Source: SZUA-318 sp964412015 (GTDB lineage Bacteria; Gemmatimonadota; Gemmatimonadetes; Longimicrobiales; Gaopeijiaceae). From it: 64,000 bases of DNA. The notes under the pieces are model-generated. The model was not told the origin of the DNA. It saw only the letters and a program-made list of their open reading frames with translations, and made no database searches. The position numbers and the translations under genes are program-made. Each line of letters begins with the position of its first letter. Positions within the stretch are counted from its first letter, which is position 1. Positions 24,802 through 33,599 of this stretch are shown here, piece after piece. The stretch lies in assembly GCA_964412015.1 (NCBI GenBank), contig CAYPMO010000003.1, positions 1-64,000 on the forward strand, given 5' to 3'.

Positions 24802-25430
24802 GCCGAAGCTCCGCCCTCGTCCACGCCTGCCGCCGCGGCCGCCCGCACGAGCTCGGGAATCGAGGTCGCACCGATCTTCCGTCGGATGTTGGCGCGGTGC
24901 GTCTCGACCGTGCGCCGGCTCAACCCGAGGTTCTTCGCGATGCTCTTGTTGGTGTGGCCGGCGACGACGAGGCTCAGCACCTCCCGCTCTCTGGGTGTCA
25001 GGGCCTCGAGCCTGCGCCGGGCACGCTCCTCCTCGGCCCGGCGCTCACGCCTGGAGAGATCGAGCTCCAGCGCCTCGCTCACCCTCTTGAGCAACTGCCC
25101 CGCCTCCACCGGTTTCGTCAGGAAGTCGACGGCGCCGGCCCTGACGGCGCCGACGGCCACGGGGACGTCGGAATATGCGGTGAGGAAGACGATGGGAACC
25201 TCGGCGCCCGTCTCGTCCAGCCGTTCCTGGAGCTCGGTCCCCGACATGCCGGGCATCCGGACGTCGAGCACGAGGCATCCTGGCATGCCGACATCGTAGG
25301 CTGCCAGAAAGTCGCCGGCCGAGGGGAACGTCCTGGAGGCCAGTCCAGCCGACGCCATGAGCAGAGCCATGGACTCGCGCACCGCAGGGTCGTCGTCCAC
25401 GATGAACACCGTTGGGCGGTAGTCATCCAT
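24798..25430 (-). CDS. FixJ/NarL-type response regulator
   Basis: A 210-residue protein from the ATG at 25430. The receiver (residues 5-125) has the acidic cluster at 12-14, Asp56 in CLVLDVRMPGMSG, LTAYSD and FLTKP. After a charged linker, about residues 145-205 form a LuxR-type helix-turn-helix (LTPREREVLSLVVAGHTNK, then IAKNLGLSRRTVETHRANI). It should bind DNA when phosphorylated. It overlaps the end of the histidine kinase gene by 8 bases and is transcribed after it, so the two make a cognate FixL/FixJ-like pair. Confidence 0.9.
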   Translation of the reverse strand: MDDYRPTVFIVDDDPAVRESMALLMASAGLASRTFPSAGDFLAAYDVGMPGCLVLDVRMPGMSGTELQERLDETGAEVPIVFLTAYSDVPVAVGAVRAGAVDFLTKPVEAGQLLKRVSEALELDLSRRERRAEEERARRRLEALTPREREVLSLVVAGHTNKSIAKNLGLSRRTVETHRANIRRKIGATSIPELVRAAAAAGVDEGGASA

Positions 25431-26679
25431 CGGATCCCTCCTCGACGGTGGGCAGGGTGAAATGGAACGTGGTCCCCTTGGGGGTGTTCCTCTCGAACCA
25501 GAGCCTGCCGCCATGCATCAGGACGATGGACCGGCTGATCGAGAGCCCCATGCCCATTCCTTCTTTCTTGGTCGTGAAGAAGGGCTGGAACAGCTCGTCC
25601 TCCGCTGCGTCCGGCATGCCGCACCCGGAATCCGAGACCGAGATGCGGACCTCGCCCGGGCTCCCGCGACGCGTGCGTACGACCACCTCGGGCTCGGGCT
25701 CTTCCTCGTCCTCCAGGGCATCGACCGCGTTACGGATGAGGTTGATCAGGACCTGCTGGATCTGAATTCCGTCCACGAGCACGGCCGGGAGGCCCTCACC
25801 CAGATCCAGGTGGAGCACGACCCCGTGGAGGCGGGCATCCACCTTGGCCAGCGGGGCGATCTCCAGGACCAGCGCGTTGGGACTCCTCGATCGTCGCTCT
25901 CCCTCCCGTCGGCGTACCAGCTCCCTCAGGCGATGGATGATCTCTCCGGCGCGGAGCGCCTCGTCGGTGATCCGGCCGAGGATCTGGGAGATCTGCTCCG
26001 TCTCGACGCCGCCGGCGTCCACCATCCTTCGACAGGCCTGAGCGTAGGTGGCGATCGCCGTCAGCGGCTGGTTCACCTCGTGTGCGATACCGCTCGCCAT
26101 CTCCCCTACGGTGATGACGCGCGTGAGGTGGAGGAGCCGCTTGCGCAGTTCCGCCTCCTGAGCCTGTAGACGCCGTTCGTTTTCCGCCCGCTCGACGTAG
26201 CGACCCAGGCGTTGGGCGACCGACGCCAGCAGCGCCTGCTCCTCCGGTCGGAACGCATGTTTCCGCAGATAGCCGACCTCTACGACTCCCTCATCCTGCT
26301 GCTGGACCTGGACCGCTGCGCTCATGCGCCATGGTGTGTCCCGCCAGTTCTCGGTACGGTGATCGCGGTGTCGCAGGCGGATACGGGCGCAGACGTCCTC
26401 CGGATGGCTCCACGCGGCAGGTAGGACGCGCGCGGCTGCGAGCAGGACGTGCTCGACCGCGCCGCCGGCATCCTCGATGATGCGGGAGACCGCGTGGTGG
26501 CATTCCAGTTCCCGCAGGCGCGCGGCTGACCCGCGCGCCGACGGTGCCGGACTTTTGCCGGGCTTCACCGTGGCCACAATCCCACTCCGAACGGGCCCGC
26601 CAGGACCACGCACCCATACGAAAGATGGGACGGACGGCGCCGCGAGGGCAGTCCTCGTGTCCAGATCGGTAATCTCCAC
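25423..26679 (-). CDS. Sensor histidine kinase with GAF-like input domain
   Basis: About 418 residues if the GTG at 26679 is used; the frame extends further upstream but overlaps the divergent gene, and other starts within the first 60 residues are possible. About residues 55-165 resemble a GAF-like domain (LECHHAVSRIIED, PEDVCARI, VEVGYLRKHAFRPEEQALL) and end in a coiled coil. His200 in GIAHEVNQPL is the phosphorylation site. The ATPase domain has LINLIRNAVDAL (N box), DSGCGMP and GMGMGLSISRSIV. No membrane segment is present, so it is a cytoplasmic sensor of a small ligand or redox state. Its partner is the overlapping FixJ-type regulator. Confidence 0.85.
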   Translation of the reverse strand: MEITDLDTRTALAAPSVPSFVWVRGPGGPVRSGIVATVKPGKSPAPSARGSAARLRELECHHAVSRIIEDAGGAVEHVLLAAARVLPAAWSHPEDVCARIRLRHRDHRTENWRDTPWRMSAAVQVQQQDEGVVEVGYLRKHAFRPEEQALLASVAQRLGRYVERAENERRLQAQEAELRKRLLHLTRVITVGEMASGIAHEVNQPLTAIATYAQACRRMVDAGGVETEQISQILGRITDEALRAGEIIHRLRELVRRREGERRSRSPNALVLEIAPLAKVDARLHGVVLHLDLGEGLPAVLVDGIQIQQVLINLIRNAVDALEDEEEPEPEVVVRTRRGSPGEVRISVSDSGCGMPDAAEDELFQPFFTTKKEGMGMGLSISRSIVLMHGGRLWFERNTPKGTTFHFTLPTVEEGSDG

Positions 26680-26736
26680 GATCCCATTGCGGCCCCCTTG
26701 CGGTGAAATTAGAAATGGAGGTTGGGGAGCGAAGGC
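26680..26736. promoter_or_regulatory. Divergent intergenic region of the two-component island
   Basis: These 57 bases separate the kinase reading left from the receiver gene reading right. The stretch is richer in A and T than its surroundings (gaaattagaaatgg near 26704-26717). It must hold both promoters unless they lie inside the genes; no confident -35/-10 pair is visible. Confidence 0.3.
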
Positions 26737-27165
26737 ATGGCCCGGCCAGTTGTGGCGGTGATCGATCCGGACGAAGGCGTCAGAGAGAGCCTGCGAGCCC
26801 TGTTGGACACGCTGGGGCTCAACGCCGCCGCGTTTACCTCGGCGGAGGGGTTTCTGACCTCCCTCGGTGATGCGATGCCCCCGGCGTGTATCGTCACGGA
26901 GCTCCACCTTCACGGCATGAGCGGGATGGACCTGCTGCGCCGCCTCCGTGAAGAGGGGGCGCAAGTGCCGGTCATCGTCCTGGCCACACACGCCGACATC
27001 CCCACGGCCGTCGCCTGCATGCACCTTGGGGCGACGCACTTCATGGAGAAGCCCATCGTCGGACCGGACCTGGCCCGTCGAATCCGCCGGATCCTGGAGT
27101 TCCCGGCGCAAGCCGTCGCGGAGCGGAGGAGCGGCGCGATTCCGGGTCGGGAACGCCCGGCTTGA
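26737..27165 (+). CDS. Atypical stand-alone receiver protein lacking the phosphorylation Asp
   Basis: A 142-residue protein, single FixJ-like receiver. Compared with the regulator at 24798, the phosphorylated Asp is Glu55 (CIVTELHLHGMSG), the first acidic pair reads IDPD (D10, D12), and the conserved Thr/Ser is Ala83 (VLATHADIP). Lys105 (FMEKP) is kept. It therefore should not take a phosphoryl group in the usual way; the Glu might mimic the phosphorylated state. There is no output domain. It is the first gene of a rightward run of four signalling genes. Confidence 0.82.
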   Translation: MARPVVAVIDPDEGVRESLRALLDTLGLNAAAFTSAEGFLTSLGDAMPPACIVTELHLHGMSGMDLLRRLREEGAQVPVIVLATHADIPTAVACMHLGATHFMEKPIVGPDLARRIRRILEFPAQAVAERRSGAIPGRERPA

Positions 27166-27176
27166 GGAGAGAGCAC

Positions 27177-27581
27177 ATGTCACGGCAGCGGACGATTCTG
27201 ATCATCGATGACGACGTTGACTTCCAAGCCAGTATGCGCGCGTTCCTCGAATCGCAGGGCTATCGGGTCGCGCAGGCGCGCTCGGGTCGAGAGGGTCTGG
27301 AGAAGCTGAAGGAGTGCAATCCCGACGCGATCCTACTGGACATCATGATGGAGAGCGTGAGCGAGGGTTACGGAATCGCCTTCGCCGTCAAACACCAACC
27401 GGAGTACCAGGCATACGAGGACGTGCCGATCATCATGCTCTCGTCCATCACGGAGTCGCCTGACGAGCGCTTTCCCCGTGCCGAGGAGACCGACCTGATT
27501 CGGCCGGACCGCTACCTCACGAAGCCGGTGAACCTCGATCTCCTGCTGGAAACGCTGTCCCGTACTCTTCAGAGCGCGTGA
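27177..27581 (+). CDS. Single-domain response regulator
   Basis: A 134-residue receiver with an ATG at 27177 after GAGGAGAG. All key residues are present: acidic run D11-D13, Asp55 in AILLDIMMES, Ser/Thr in MLSSITE, and Lys in YLTKPVN. A loop of about 15 residues between the fourth strand and its helix (SPDERFPRAEETDLIRPDRY) is longer than in ordinary receivers. There is no output domain, so it may relay phosphoryl groups or bind a protein partner. The next gene overlaps or follows within 45 bases. Confidence 0.85.
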   Translation: MSRQRTILIIDDDVDFQASMRAFLESQGYRVAQARSGREGLEKLKECNPDAILLDIMMESVSEGYGIAFAVKHQPEYQAYEDVPIIMLSSITESPDERFPRAEETDLIRPDRYLTKPVNLDLLLETLSRTLQSA

Positions 27582-27625
27582 GGTGTGACGTGGACCGTTC
27601 CGTGTCCCATCGCGACGAGGAAGTG

Positions 27626-28771
27626 ATGCCCGGCGCCCGTGTGGTGGTGATCGACGACGACTACGCGATGCGGCTGAGTTGCCGCCAGATCCTGGCCAAG
27701 AGCGGGTACGCGGTCGAGGTGTTCGAGGACGGGACCAAGGGTATCGAAGCCGTCTTGGCTCAGCGTCCCGACCTCGTCGTCGTGGACCTGAAGATGCCCG
27801 GGATCAGCGGCATGGACGTGATCGACCGCGTCCACACGATCGATCCGCACATGGTGGTCGTGGTGATCACGGGATACCCCACCATCGGCAGCGCGGTGGA
27901 AGCCATCAAGGCGGGCGCCTATGACTTCCTTCCGAAACCGTTCACTCCGGACGAGCTGCGGCTCGTGGTGAAGCGCGCCCTGGGTCGGCGTCAGCTCCTT
28001 CTGGAATCGCACCGGCTCGAGATGGAGCAGGAGATTCTCAAGCGCCGGTTCGTGACGTTCGTTTCCCACCAGCTCAAGAGTCCGCTGACGGCGATCCGTC
28101 AGTACCTGGACGTGCTCCTGCGAATGGAGGGGGATCCGGAGGCCGAGACGCAGAGGAAGGAGTGGCTCGAGCGGAGCCGCCGCCGCTGCGACCTGATGGT
28201 GCGGCTCATCGAGGACTGGCTCACGCTGGCCCGAGCGGAATGCTCGGAGCTGGTGCGGCGCCGGGAGCCACTCGATCTGCATCAGATCCTCTCGGACATC
28301 GCGGAGGCCTACGAAGGGCAGGCTCGCGAGAGCGGCATTACGCTCGAGCTCACGCAGCCGGAGCGGACGCTCATGGTGGCCGGCGACGAAGGGTGCGTGG
28401 GTGTCCTGTTCACGAACCTGGTCGAGAACGCCATCGCGTACAATCGTCCCGAAGGCAAGGTGTCCATCTCGGCGCGTGTGGAGCGGGGAGAAGTCTGCGT
28501 GTCCGTCGCGGACACGGGTAGGGGAATCCCCGAGGAGTATCAGGCTCTGGTCTTCGATGAGTTCTTCCGGGTGAAGGACGAGATCGAGGCGACGCCGGCG
28601 GGGACCGGCCTCGGTCTTCCGATCTCCAAACGCATCGTGGCCGAGATGGGCGGGAAGATCGATTTGGAGAGCGAAGTCGGCGTCGGCTCCACGTTCACCG
28701 TTCGCTTGCCCCTGCTTTCGCCGGAGGGGACCGACCAGGCGGCGACGGAGCGACAGGGGACGCCGGCCTGA
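27626..28771 (+). CDS. Receiver-histidine kinase hybrid, cytoplasmic
   Basis: About 381 residues from the ATG at 27626 (GAGGAAG just upstream); a GTG at 27578 overlapping the previous stop (GTGA) would add 16 residues and is also possible. Residues 5-120 are a receiver with Asp54 (VVVDLKMPG) and Lys in FLPKPFTP. A helix then leads to the kinase core with His148 in FVSHQLKSPL. The ATPase domain has FTNLVENAIAYN, DTGRGIPEE and GTGLGLPISKRIV. A receiver placed before the kinase core usually regulates the kinase or takes a signal from an upstream relay. No membrane segment is present. Confidence 0.87.
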   Translation: MPGARVVVIDDDYAMRLSCRQILAKSGYAVEVFEDGTKGIEAVLAQRPDLVVVDLKMPGISGMDVIDRVHTIDPHMVVVVITGYPTIGSAVEAIKAGAYDFLPKPFTPDELRLVVKRALGRRQLLLESHRLEMEQEILKRRFVTFVSHQLKSPLTAIRQYLDVLLRMEGDPEAETQRKEWLERSRRRCDLMVRLIEDWLTLARAECSELVRRREPLDLHQILSDIAEAYEGQARESGITLELTQPERTLMVAGDEGCVGVLFTNLVENAIAYNRPEGKVSISARVERGEVCVSVADTGRGIPEEYQALVFDEFFRVKDEIEATPAGTGLGLPISKRIVAEMGGKIDLESEVGVGSTFTVRLPLLSPEGTDQAATERQGTPA

Positions 28772-28805
28772 GCCGGCGGGCCCGGTGCCTCACGGGAGTC
28801 TGTTC

Positions 28806-30842
28806 GTGCTCCGGAAGCCTCTCGCGCGGCTGGCCCTGAAGGCAAGGCTGATCACCAGCTACCTGGTGATCCTCGCCGTCGGCGGGCTCGCCACGTCGCT
28901 GGTAGGCTCGATCATCGTCAGTTCGACGATCATGCGCGAGGCGCAGGCGGGGGCGGTGCGGAGCCTGGCCACGGCGCGAACGCTCTACGACGACGAGCTC
29001 GTCCGGCTGCGGGAGACCGTCGGGCTGCTGGCGGGCGAGCCTGGGGTGGCCGAGTTGGTCCGCGGCGCGGGCGAGAGCGCGAGCGACAGGCTGCTCGAGG
29101 TGCGGCGGCGGGCGCGCTTCGATTTCATGGGGCTCACCGACGCCGCCGGGAAAGTGGTATGGCGTGCGATTCCCGGCCACGCCCTGGGCGACACGGTCAA
29201 AGAGGTGGAGTCGGTGCGCGTGGCGCTCCAGGGCGACCTGATCTCCGCCACCGAGGTGCTGCCGGCCGACGTGCTGGCGCGGGAAGGGGAAGGTCTGGAC
29301 GAGCGGGTCCGTATGGACATCGTCGCGACGCCCCGGGGGTGGGGCCGCCAGACCGGCAGCCTGACTTCGGGGATGACCCTCGTCGCCGCCGCCCCGGTGC
29401 TGGACGCTGACGGCCAGATCCTCGGCTCGGTGTACGGTGGGGTCATCCTCAATCGGAATCTGGGTATCGTGGATCGCACCTGGAGGGTGTTGTACGCCGG
29501 CGAGACCTACCAGGGCCGACCCGTCGGGACCGTCACAATCTTCCAGGGCGGTGTCCGCGTAGCCACCACCGTGATCAACGAGGACGGGTCGAGGGCTCTG
29601 GGCACCGCGGTTTCCGACGAGGTGGGGCGGGCCGTGCTCGCGGAGGGACGGTCGTGGCAGTCGCGGGCGTTCGTGGTTCAGGACTGGTATCTCAGCGCCT
29701 ATGAGCCGATCCGCGACGTACGCGGGGCCGTGATCGGCGTCCTCTACGTGGGGGTGCTGGAGCAGTATTACGCGCAGATCAGGGATCAGGTCATCGTGTC
29801 GTTCTTCGCCATCGCGGGAATCGGGTTCCTCATGATCCTGGCGTTCACGTACTGGATCATGGGGACCATCCTCCGTCCCATCGGGGAGATGGCGGTGGCC
29901 GCCCAGCTCATCGCCGCGGGCGACTTCGACCACGAGGTGCAGATCGAGGGCGCGGGAGAGGTGGCGGTGCTGTCCCGCTCGTTCAACCAGATGCTCGAGA
30001 GCCTGCGGGAGATGCGGGAGGACCTGGAAACGTGGGGGCGGACGCTGGAGGAGAAGGTGAAGGAGCGCTCCAAGGAGCTCCTCGACATGCAGATTCGCAT
30101 GGGTCGGGCCGAGCGCCTCGCGTCCATCGGCATGCTCTCGGCGGGCGTCGCCCACGAGATCAACAACCCCCTGGGGGGGATCCTCGCCCTCACCTCACTC
30201 ACGCTCGAGGAGGTTTCGCCCGACGATCCCAACCGCGAGAACCTCGAGGAGGTGGTACGGCAGGCGCAGCGCTGCAAGGTCATCGTGAAGGGATTGCTGG
30301 ACTTCTCCCGTCAGTCCGTGAGCAGCGCGGAGCCCGTCGAACTGGGTCGCGCGGCGCAGAAGGCGCTTGCCCTGGTGCGCAGCCAGGCTTCGTTCTTCAA
30401 CATCGAGCTCGTTTTCGACTGCGATCCGGACCTCCCACCGATCATGGCCGATCAATCCGAGCTCCAGCAGGTGATCCTCAACATCATCGTGAACGCGGTC
30501 CAGGCCATGGACGAGCATGGGAGGCTGACCATCGCGACCCGCTCCGTGAATGGCTTCGCGGAGCTCTCGATCACGGACACGGGCCGCGGCATCTCCCCGG
30601 AGAACCTCGACCGCGTGTTCGACCCCTTCTTCACCACGAAGGACGAAGGACACGGGACGGGTCTGGGTCTCTCGATCGCCTACGGGATCGTGTCCAAACA
30701 CGGCGGCACGATTTCCGCGGAGAGCGAGGTCGGCGTGGGCTCGACCTTCACCGTGCGCTTCCCCCACGCGCCCGCCTTCGCGCGGGAGGCGTACGAGAAG
30801 GTCGTCTCGGAGGAGCAGGACTCCGACGAGACGGACTCCTAG
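28806..30842 (+). CDS. Membrane histidine kinase with cache sensor and HAMP
   Basis: About 678 residues from the GTG at 28806, which has GGGAG 7 bases upstream; a GTG at 28785 is a weaker choice. Membrane helix 1 lies at about residues 17-40. The periplasmic part to about 335 is a double-cache-like sensor (VLDADGQILGSVYGGVILNRN; VVQDWYLSAYEPIRD..GAVIGVLYVG). Membrane helix 2 is followed by HAMP (LRPIGEMAVAAQLIAAGDFDH), a coiled coil, the His box GVAHEINNPLGG and an ATPase domain (NIIVNAVQAM, DTGRGISPEN, GTGLGLSIAYGIV). It senses a small molecule outside the inner membrane. As last gene of the run it may feed the receivers encoded upstream. Confidence 0.9.
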   Translation: MLRKPLARLALKARLITSYLVILAVGGLATSLVGSIIVSSTIMREAQAGAVRSLATARTLYDDELVRLRETVGLLAGEPGVAELVRGAGESASDRLLEVRRRARFDFMGLTDAAGKVVWRAIPGHALGDTVKEVESVRVALQGDLISATEVLPADVLAREGEGLDERVRMDIVATPRGWGRQTGSLTSGMTLVAAAPVLDADGQILGSVYGGVILNRNLGIVDRTWRVLYAGETYQGRPVGTVTIFQGGVRVATTVINEDGSRALGTAVSDEVGRAVLAEGRSWQSRAFVVQDWYLSAYEPIRDVRGAVIGVLYVGVLEQYYAQIRDQVIVSFFAIAGIGFLMILAFTYWIMGTILRPIGEMAVAAQLIAAGDFDHEVQIEGAGEVAVLSRSFNQMLESLREMREDLETWGRTLEEKVKERSKELLDMQIRMGRAERLASIGMLSAGVAHEINNPLGGILALTSLTLEEVSPDDPNRENLEEVVRQAQRCKVIVKGLLDFSRQSVSSAEPVELGRAAQKALALVRSQASFFNIELVFDCDPDLPPIMADQSELQQVILNIIVNAVQAMDEHGRLTIATRSVNGFAELSITDTGRGISPENLDRVFDPFFTTKDEGHGTGLGLSIAYGIVSKHGGTISAESEVGVGSTFTVRFPHAPAFAREAYEKVVSEEQDSDETDS

Positions 30843-30858
30843 AAGGCCGCCGAAGCGG

Positions 30859-30883
30859 CGCGCGGGTCCCCAGCGCGCCGAGC
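30859..30883. terminator. Hairpin between convergent genes
   Basis: An 8-bp stem (CGGCGCGC/GCGCGCCG) with a nine-base loop lies between the stops of the kinase gene (30842) and the M14 peptidase gene (30899), preceded by a smaller GCCGC/GCGGC hairpin. Neither strand has a T-rich tail. It may act as a bidirectional, non-canonical terminator. Confidence 0.3.
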
Positions 30884-30898
30884 TCCGGCAGCCCCCCG

Positions 30899-33493
30899 TC
30901 AGGGCGTGCTCACCAGCGCGTTGAAGAGGAGCTTGTACGTCCCGTGTGTCTGCGCGCGGTGCTGGACCCGGAACCCGATGAGGACCACCCGTCCGTCCCC
31001 GTGCTTCACCGACAGCATGGCCGCCTTGTCCGCGATGCGCTCTTCCCCCAGCAGCCATCCGCTATGGAGAATGTCCCGGTGGACATAGGTGACCAGGCGG
31101 TCCGTCCGTTCGCTCGTGGGCGTCGGCGTGGTCTCGTATACCTGGCCTCTCGCCAGGAACGTCGCGAGGGCTTCGTCCGGCATCCCCAGCGCCAGGGGGT
31201 GATGGGTGTCCACCCGCACACGGAGCGTGGAGCCCGGCGACCAGAACTCCTTTCCCGATAGGCCGGCCACCACGTTCCGGACGGGAAGGCCGAAGCGTTG
31301 GATCGGGAGATCGCCCGCTGCGGAGAACGTCACGAGCGTTCCGCCGGCTCTCACGAAGTCCTCGAGCGCCTCCACCCCCTCCTCACCGAAGCCGCTCCGG
31401 TATTCGGGAGGATAGTCCTGTCCGCCCCGTGTCTCTCGCCCCTCTCCGGTCATCGTCTGCAGGCCGTCCTCGGGGAGGATCACGACGTCGTAGTTCCGGT
31501 TCAGGTTTCCCGCCTTCAGCTCGGCGTCGAAGAGGGACGTATAGGGGAAGTCGAACTGCTCCAGGAGCAGGCGGGTCCACCCCTCGTCCATGTTCCCGCC
31601 GTAGTAGCGTTGGTACATCGCCACGCGCTGGCGCTTCACGACCGGAGCGGCGCCGCCGCCGTCCACGTCCATGGCCTGGAAGTCCACGCCGGTCTCCTGG
31701 GCAACGTGCTGGACGATGGCCTCGGGCGCGTCAGGAATCCACCAGTCTCCGGGGCGATGCGGCCCGTGCGCCGCCTCGACGAACCTGCGCACCTCCACGC
31801 CCTCGTTCCAGAGCAGGTTCACCGCCCTGAACGCGTCGTTGAGGCGGCCGTCCAGCAGATATCCATGGCTCCCCCGCGCCACGCTACCCCTGGGCTCCAG
31901 AGTGGCCGACACCCGCGTGAGCGGAGCCTCCACCGGCGTGCTCACGGCGTCCACGCGGACGCCCATGAACTCGGCCATGTTGTCGGTGCTCATGTCGTAG
32001 GGTCGGATCGGATTCCCGTCGGCATCCCTCGTGTAGCTGTTGTCCGGATAGAAGGTTCGACCGAGGAGCCACCGGATCACGCCCCGCTTGGGTTGCGCGA
32101 GCGACACGACGAACGTACCCGGCTCATACACGCGCCCCTCATGCTGGAAGCCCTGCGTGCTCTCCTCGACCGTGATGCCCTGGGCCAGAAGCTTGTTCAC
32201 CATCTTCTTGGCCGTGAGAGGATCGTGCTGCTCGGCCGGGACGACGAACGCCTTCGTCTCTCCCTCCATGCCCCGCTGCGTCTGGCGTGAGGCTTTGAGC
32301 CAGGCGTTGCGGAGCACCGTCTCGCGGTTCTTCGCCGCGATCTCGAGCGGCGCGTAGGTGGCGATCTTCTGCCGATCCACGACGTCGCGCAGGTGCCACC
32401 ATCCGCCCGGCCAGGGGTTCGGGAAGGTCGTCTGGGCTTCGTACTCCGGGAGCTGTCTGGCGCCGCGGAGCTGGTCGGGATGGACGAACAACGGCGAGGC
32501 GAGACGACCGCTCGCCGACTCGGTGAGCATGCCGGCGATGTTGTGGAAGGGCGTGATCCAGTGGAAGCCGAAGTGACCCCACCCCGAGTAGATCGCGGCA
32601 TTGACGGCGCCGGAAAGGCCCTCCTCCTCCATCTTGTACGCCATGTGGGCGCCATACCATGACATCTCCCGCCAGACGATGGGATCCGCCTCCGGCCGGA
32701 TGGGCTCGGCGTACGGCGGCAGGTAGATGCGCGCGCCGTATCCGCCCATCTGGTGGTGATCGATGTAGCCCTGCGGGATCCAATCACGGAAGATGATCTG
32801 TGCTCCGTACTCGGACTCGACCGTGTTCAGCATAAAGGCGTCACGGTTGTTGTCGTGGCCGATGTAGTGGTGGTACAGCGAGGGCGTGCCCAGGCCCTCG
32901 TATTCGGTGCCCACGGTCCTCTCGTTCCAGTCCACGACCATGTTCTCCCCGTCCGGGTTGAAGCAGGGGATGAAGATGGAGACGGTCTGGGCCAGGATCT
33001 CGCGCATCCCCGGGTCATCGTGCGTGGCCATCTCATAGATCACTTCCGCCACCGTCTGGCTCGCCGCCACCTCGGTGGCGTGGAGCCCGAACGACTGGAC
33101 GAACACGACCTTGCCTTGCGCGATGGCCCGGTCGATTTCGGCTTGCGACTTCCCGCGCGGGTCCTGGAGCGTCGCGTTCATCACCCGGATCTCCTCCAGG
33201 CGCGCGATGTTCTCGGGAGCCGACACCCAGATGGCCAGGAACGGGTTGCCCAACGTGCTCTCGCCCATCTCGACCACGTGGACGCGGTCGCTGGCCTGGT
33301 CGATGAGGCGGTAGTACTCCACGAGCTTGTCCCAGCGGGCCAGCTTACGGTCGGTGCCGATCCGGAAGCCGAAATATTGCTCGGGAGACGGGATCGCCTG
33401 GGCCGTCACACCCGAGGAGACGGCCAGGGTGAGGATCAGCGCGAGGAGAGCGGGGATGCGGCGGGAAACGGCACCGGAGCCGTGGGATCTCAT
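30899..33493 (-). CDS. Exported M14-family zinc carboxypeptidase
   Basis: An 864-residue protein with a signal peptide ending at VTAQA (about residue 32); GGAGGTTCC precedes the ATG. The M14 catalytic domain shows zinc ligands His138 and Glu141 (GLHATE), PCFNPDGEN, a later His in the HHYIGHDNNRDAF region, and SVTF-like substrate loops. A C-terminal region of about 400 residues includes a glutamine-amidotransferase-like beta/alpha segment (YDVVILPEDG, VEALEDFVRAGGTLVTFS). Large M14 proteins of this layout are common in Gemmatimonadota and are taken to digest peptides in the periplasm or outside the cell. The gene stands alone. Confidence 0.88.
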   Translation of the reverse strand: MRSHGSGAVSRRIPALLALILTLAVSSGVTAQAIPSPEQYFGFRIGTDRKLARWDKLVEYYRLIDQASDRVHVVEMGESTLGNPFLAIWVSAPENIARLEEIRVMNATLQDPRGKSQAEIDRAIAQGKVVFVQSFGLHATEVAASQTVAEVIYEMATHDDPGMREILAQTVSIFIPCFNPDGENMVVDWNERTVGTEYEGLGTPSLYHHYIGHDNNRDAFMLNTVESEYGAQIIFRDWIPQGYIDHHQMGGYGARIYLPPYAEPIRPEADPIVWREMSWYGAHMAYKMEEEGLSGAVNAAIYSGWGHFGFHWITPFHNIAGMLTESASGRLASPLFVHPDQLRGARQLPEYEAQTTFPNPWPGGWWHLRDVVDRQKIATYAPLEIAAKNRETVLRNAWLKASRQTQRGMEGETKAFVVPAEQHDPLTAKKMVNKLLAQGITVEESTQGFQHEGRVYEPGTFVVSLAQPKRGVIRWLLGRTFYPDNSYTRDADGNPIRPYDMSTDNMAEFMGVRVDAVSTPVEAPLTRVSATLEPRGSVARGSHGYLLDGRLNDAFRAVNLLWNEGVEVRRFVEAAHGPHRPGDWWIPDAPEAIVQHVAQETGVDFQAMDVDGGGAAPVVKRQRVAMYQRYYGGNMDEGWTRLLLEQFDFPYTSLFDAELKAGNLNRNYDVVILPEDGLQTMTGEGRETRGGQDYPPEYRSGFGEEGVEALEDFVRAGGTLVTFSAAGDLPIQRFGLPVRNVVAGLSGKEFWSPGSTLRVRVDTHHPLALGMPDEALATFLARGQVYETTPTPTSERTDRLVTYVHRDILHSGWLLGEERIADKAAMLSVKHGDGRVVLIGFRVQHRAQTHGTYKLLFNALVSTP

Positions 33494-33599
33494 GGGAACC
33501 TCCGATCGTGCGGTGGGGCTGGATGATCACCGTAGATCCGTGCGTCGGGGTGAGCAAGGGTTGGAGCCTCACCGACCTCGCGCCGACGCCCCGGCCGGC

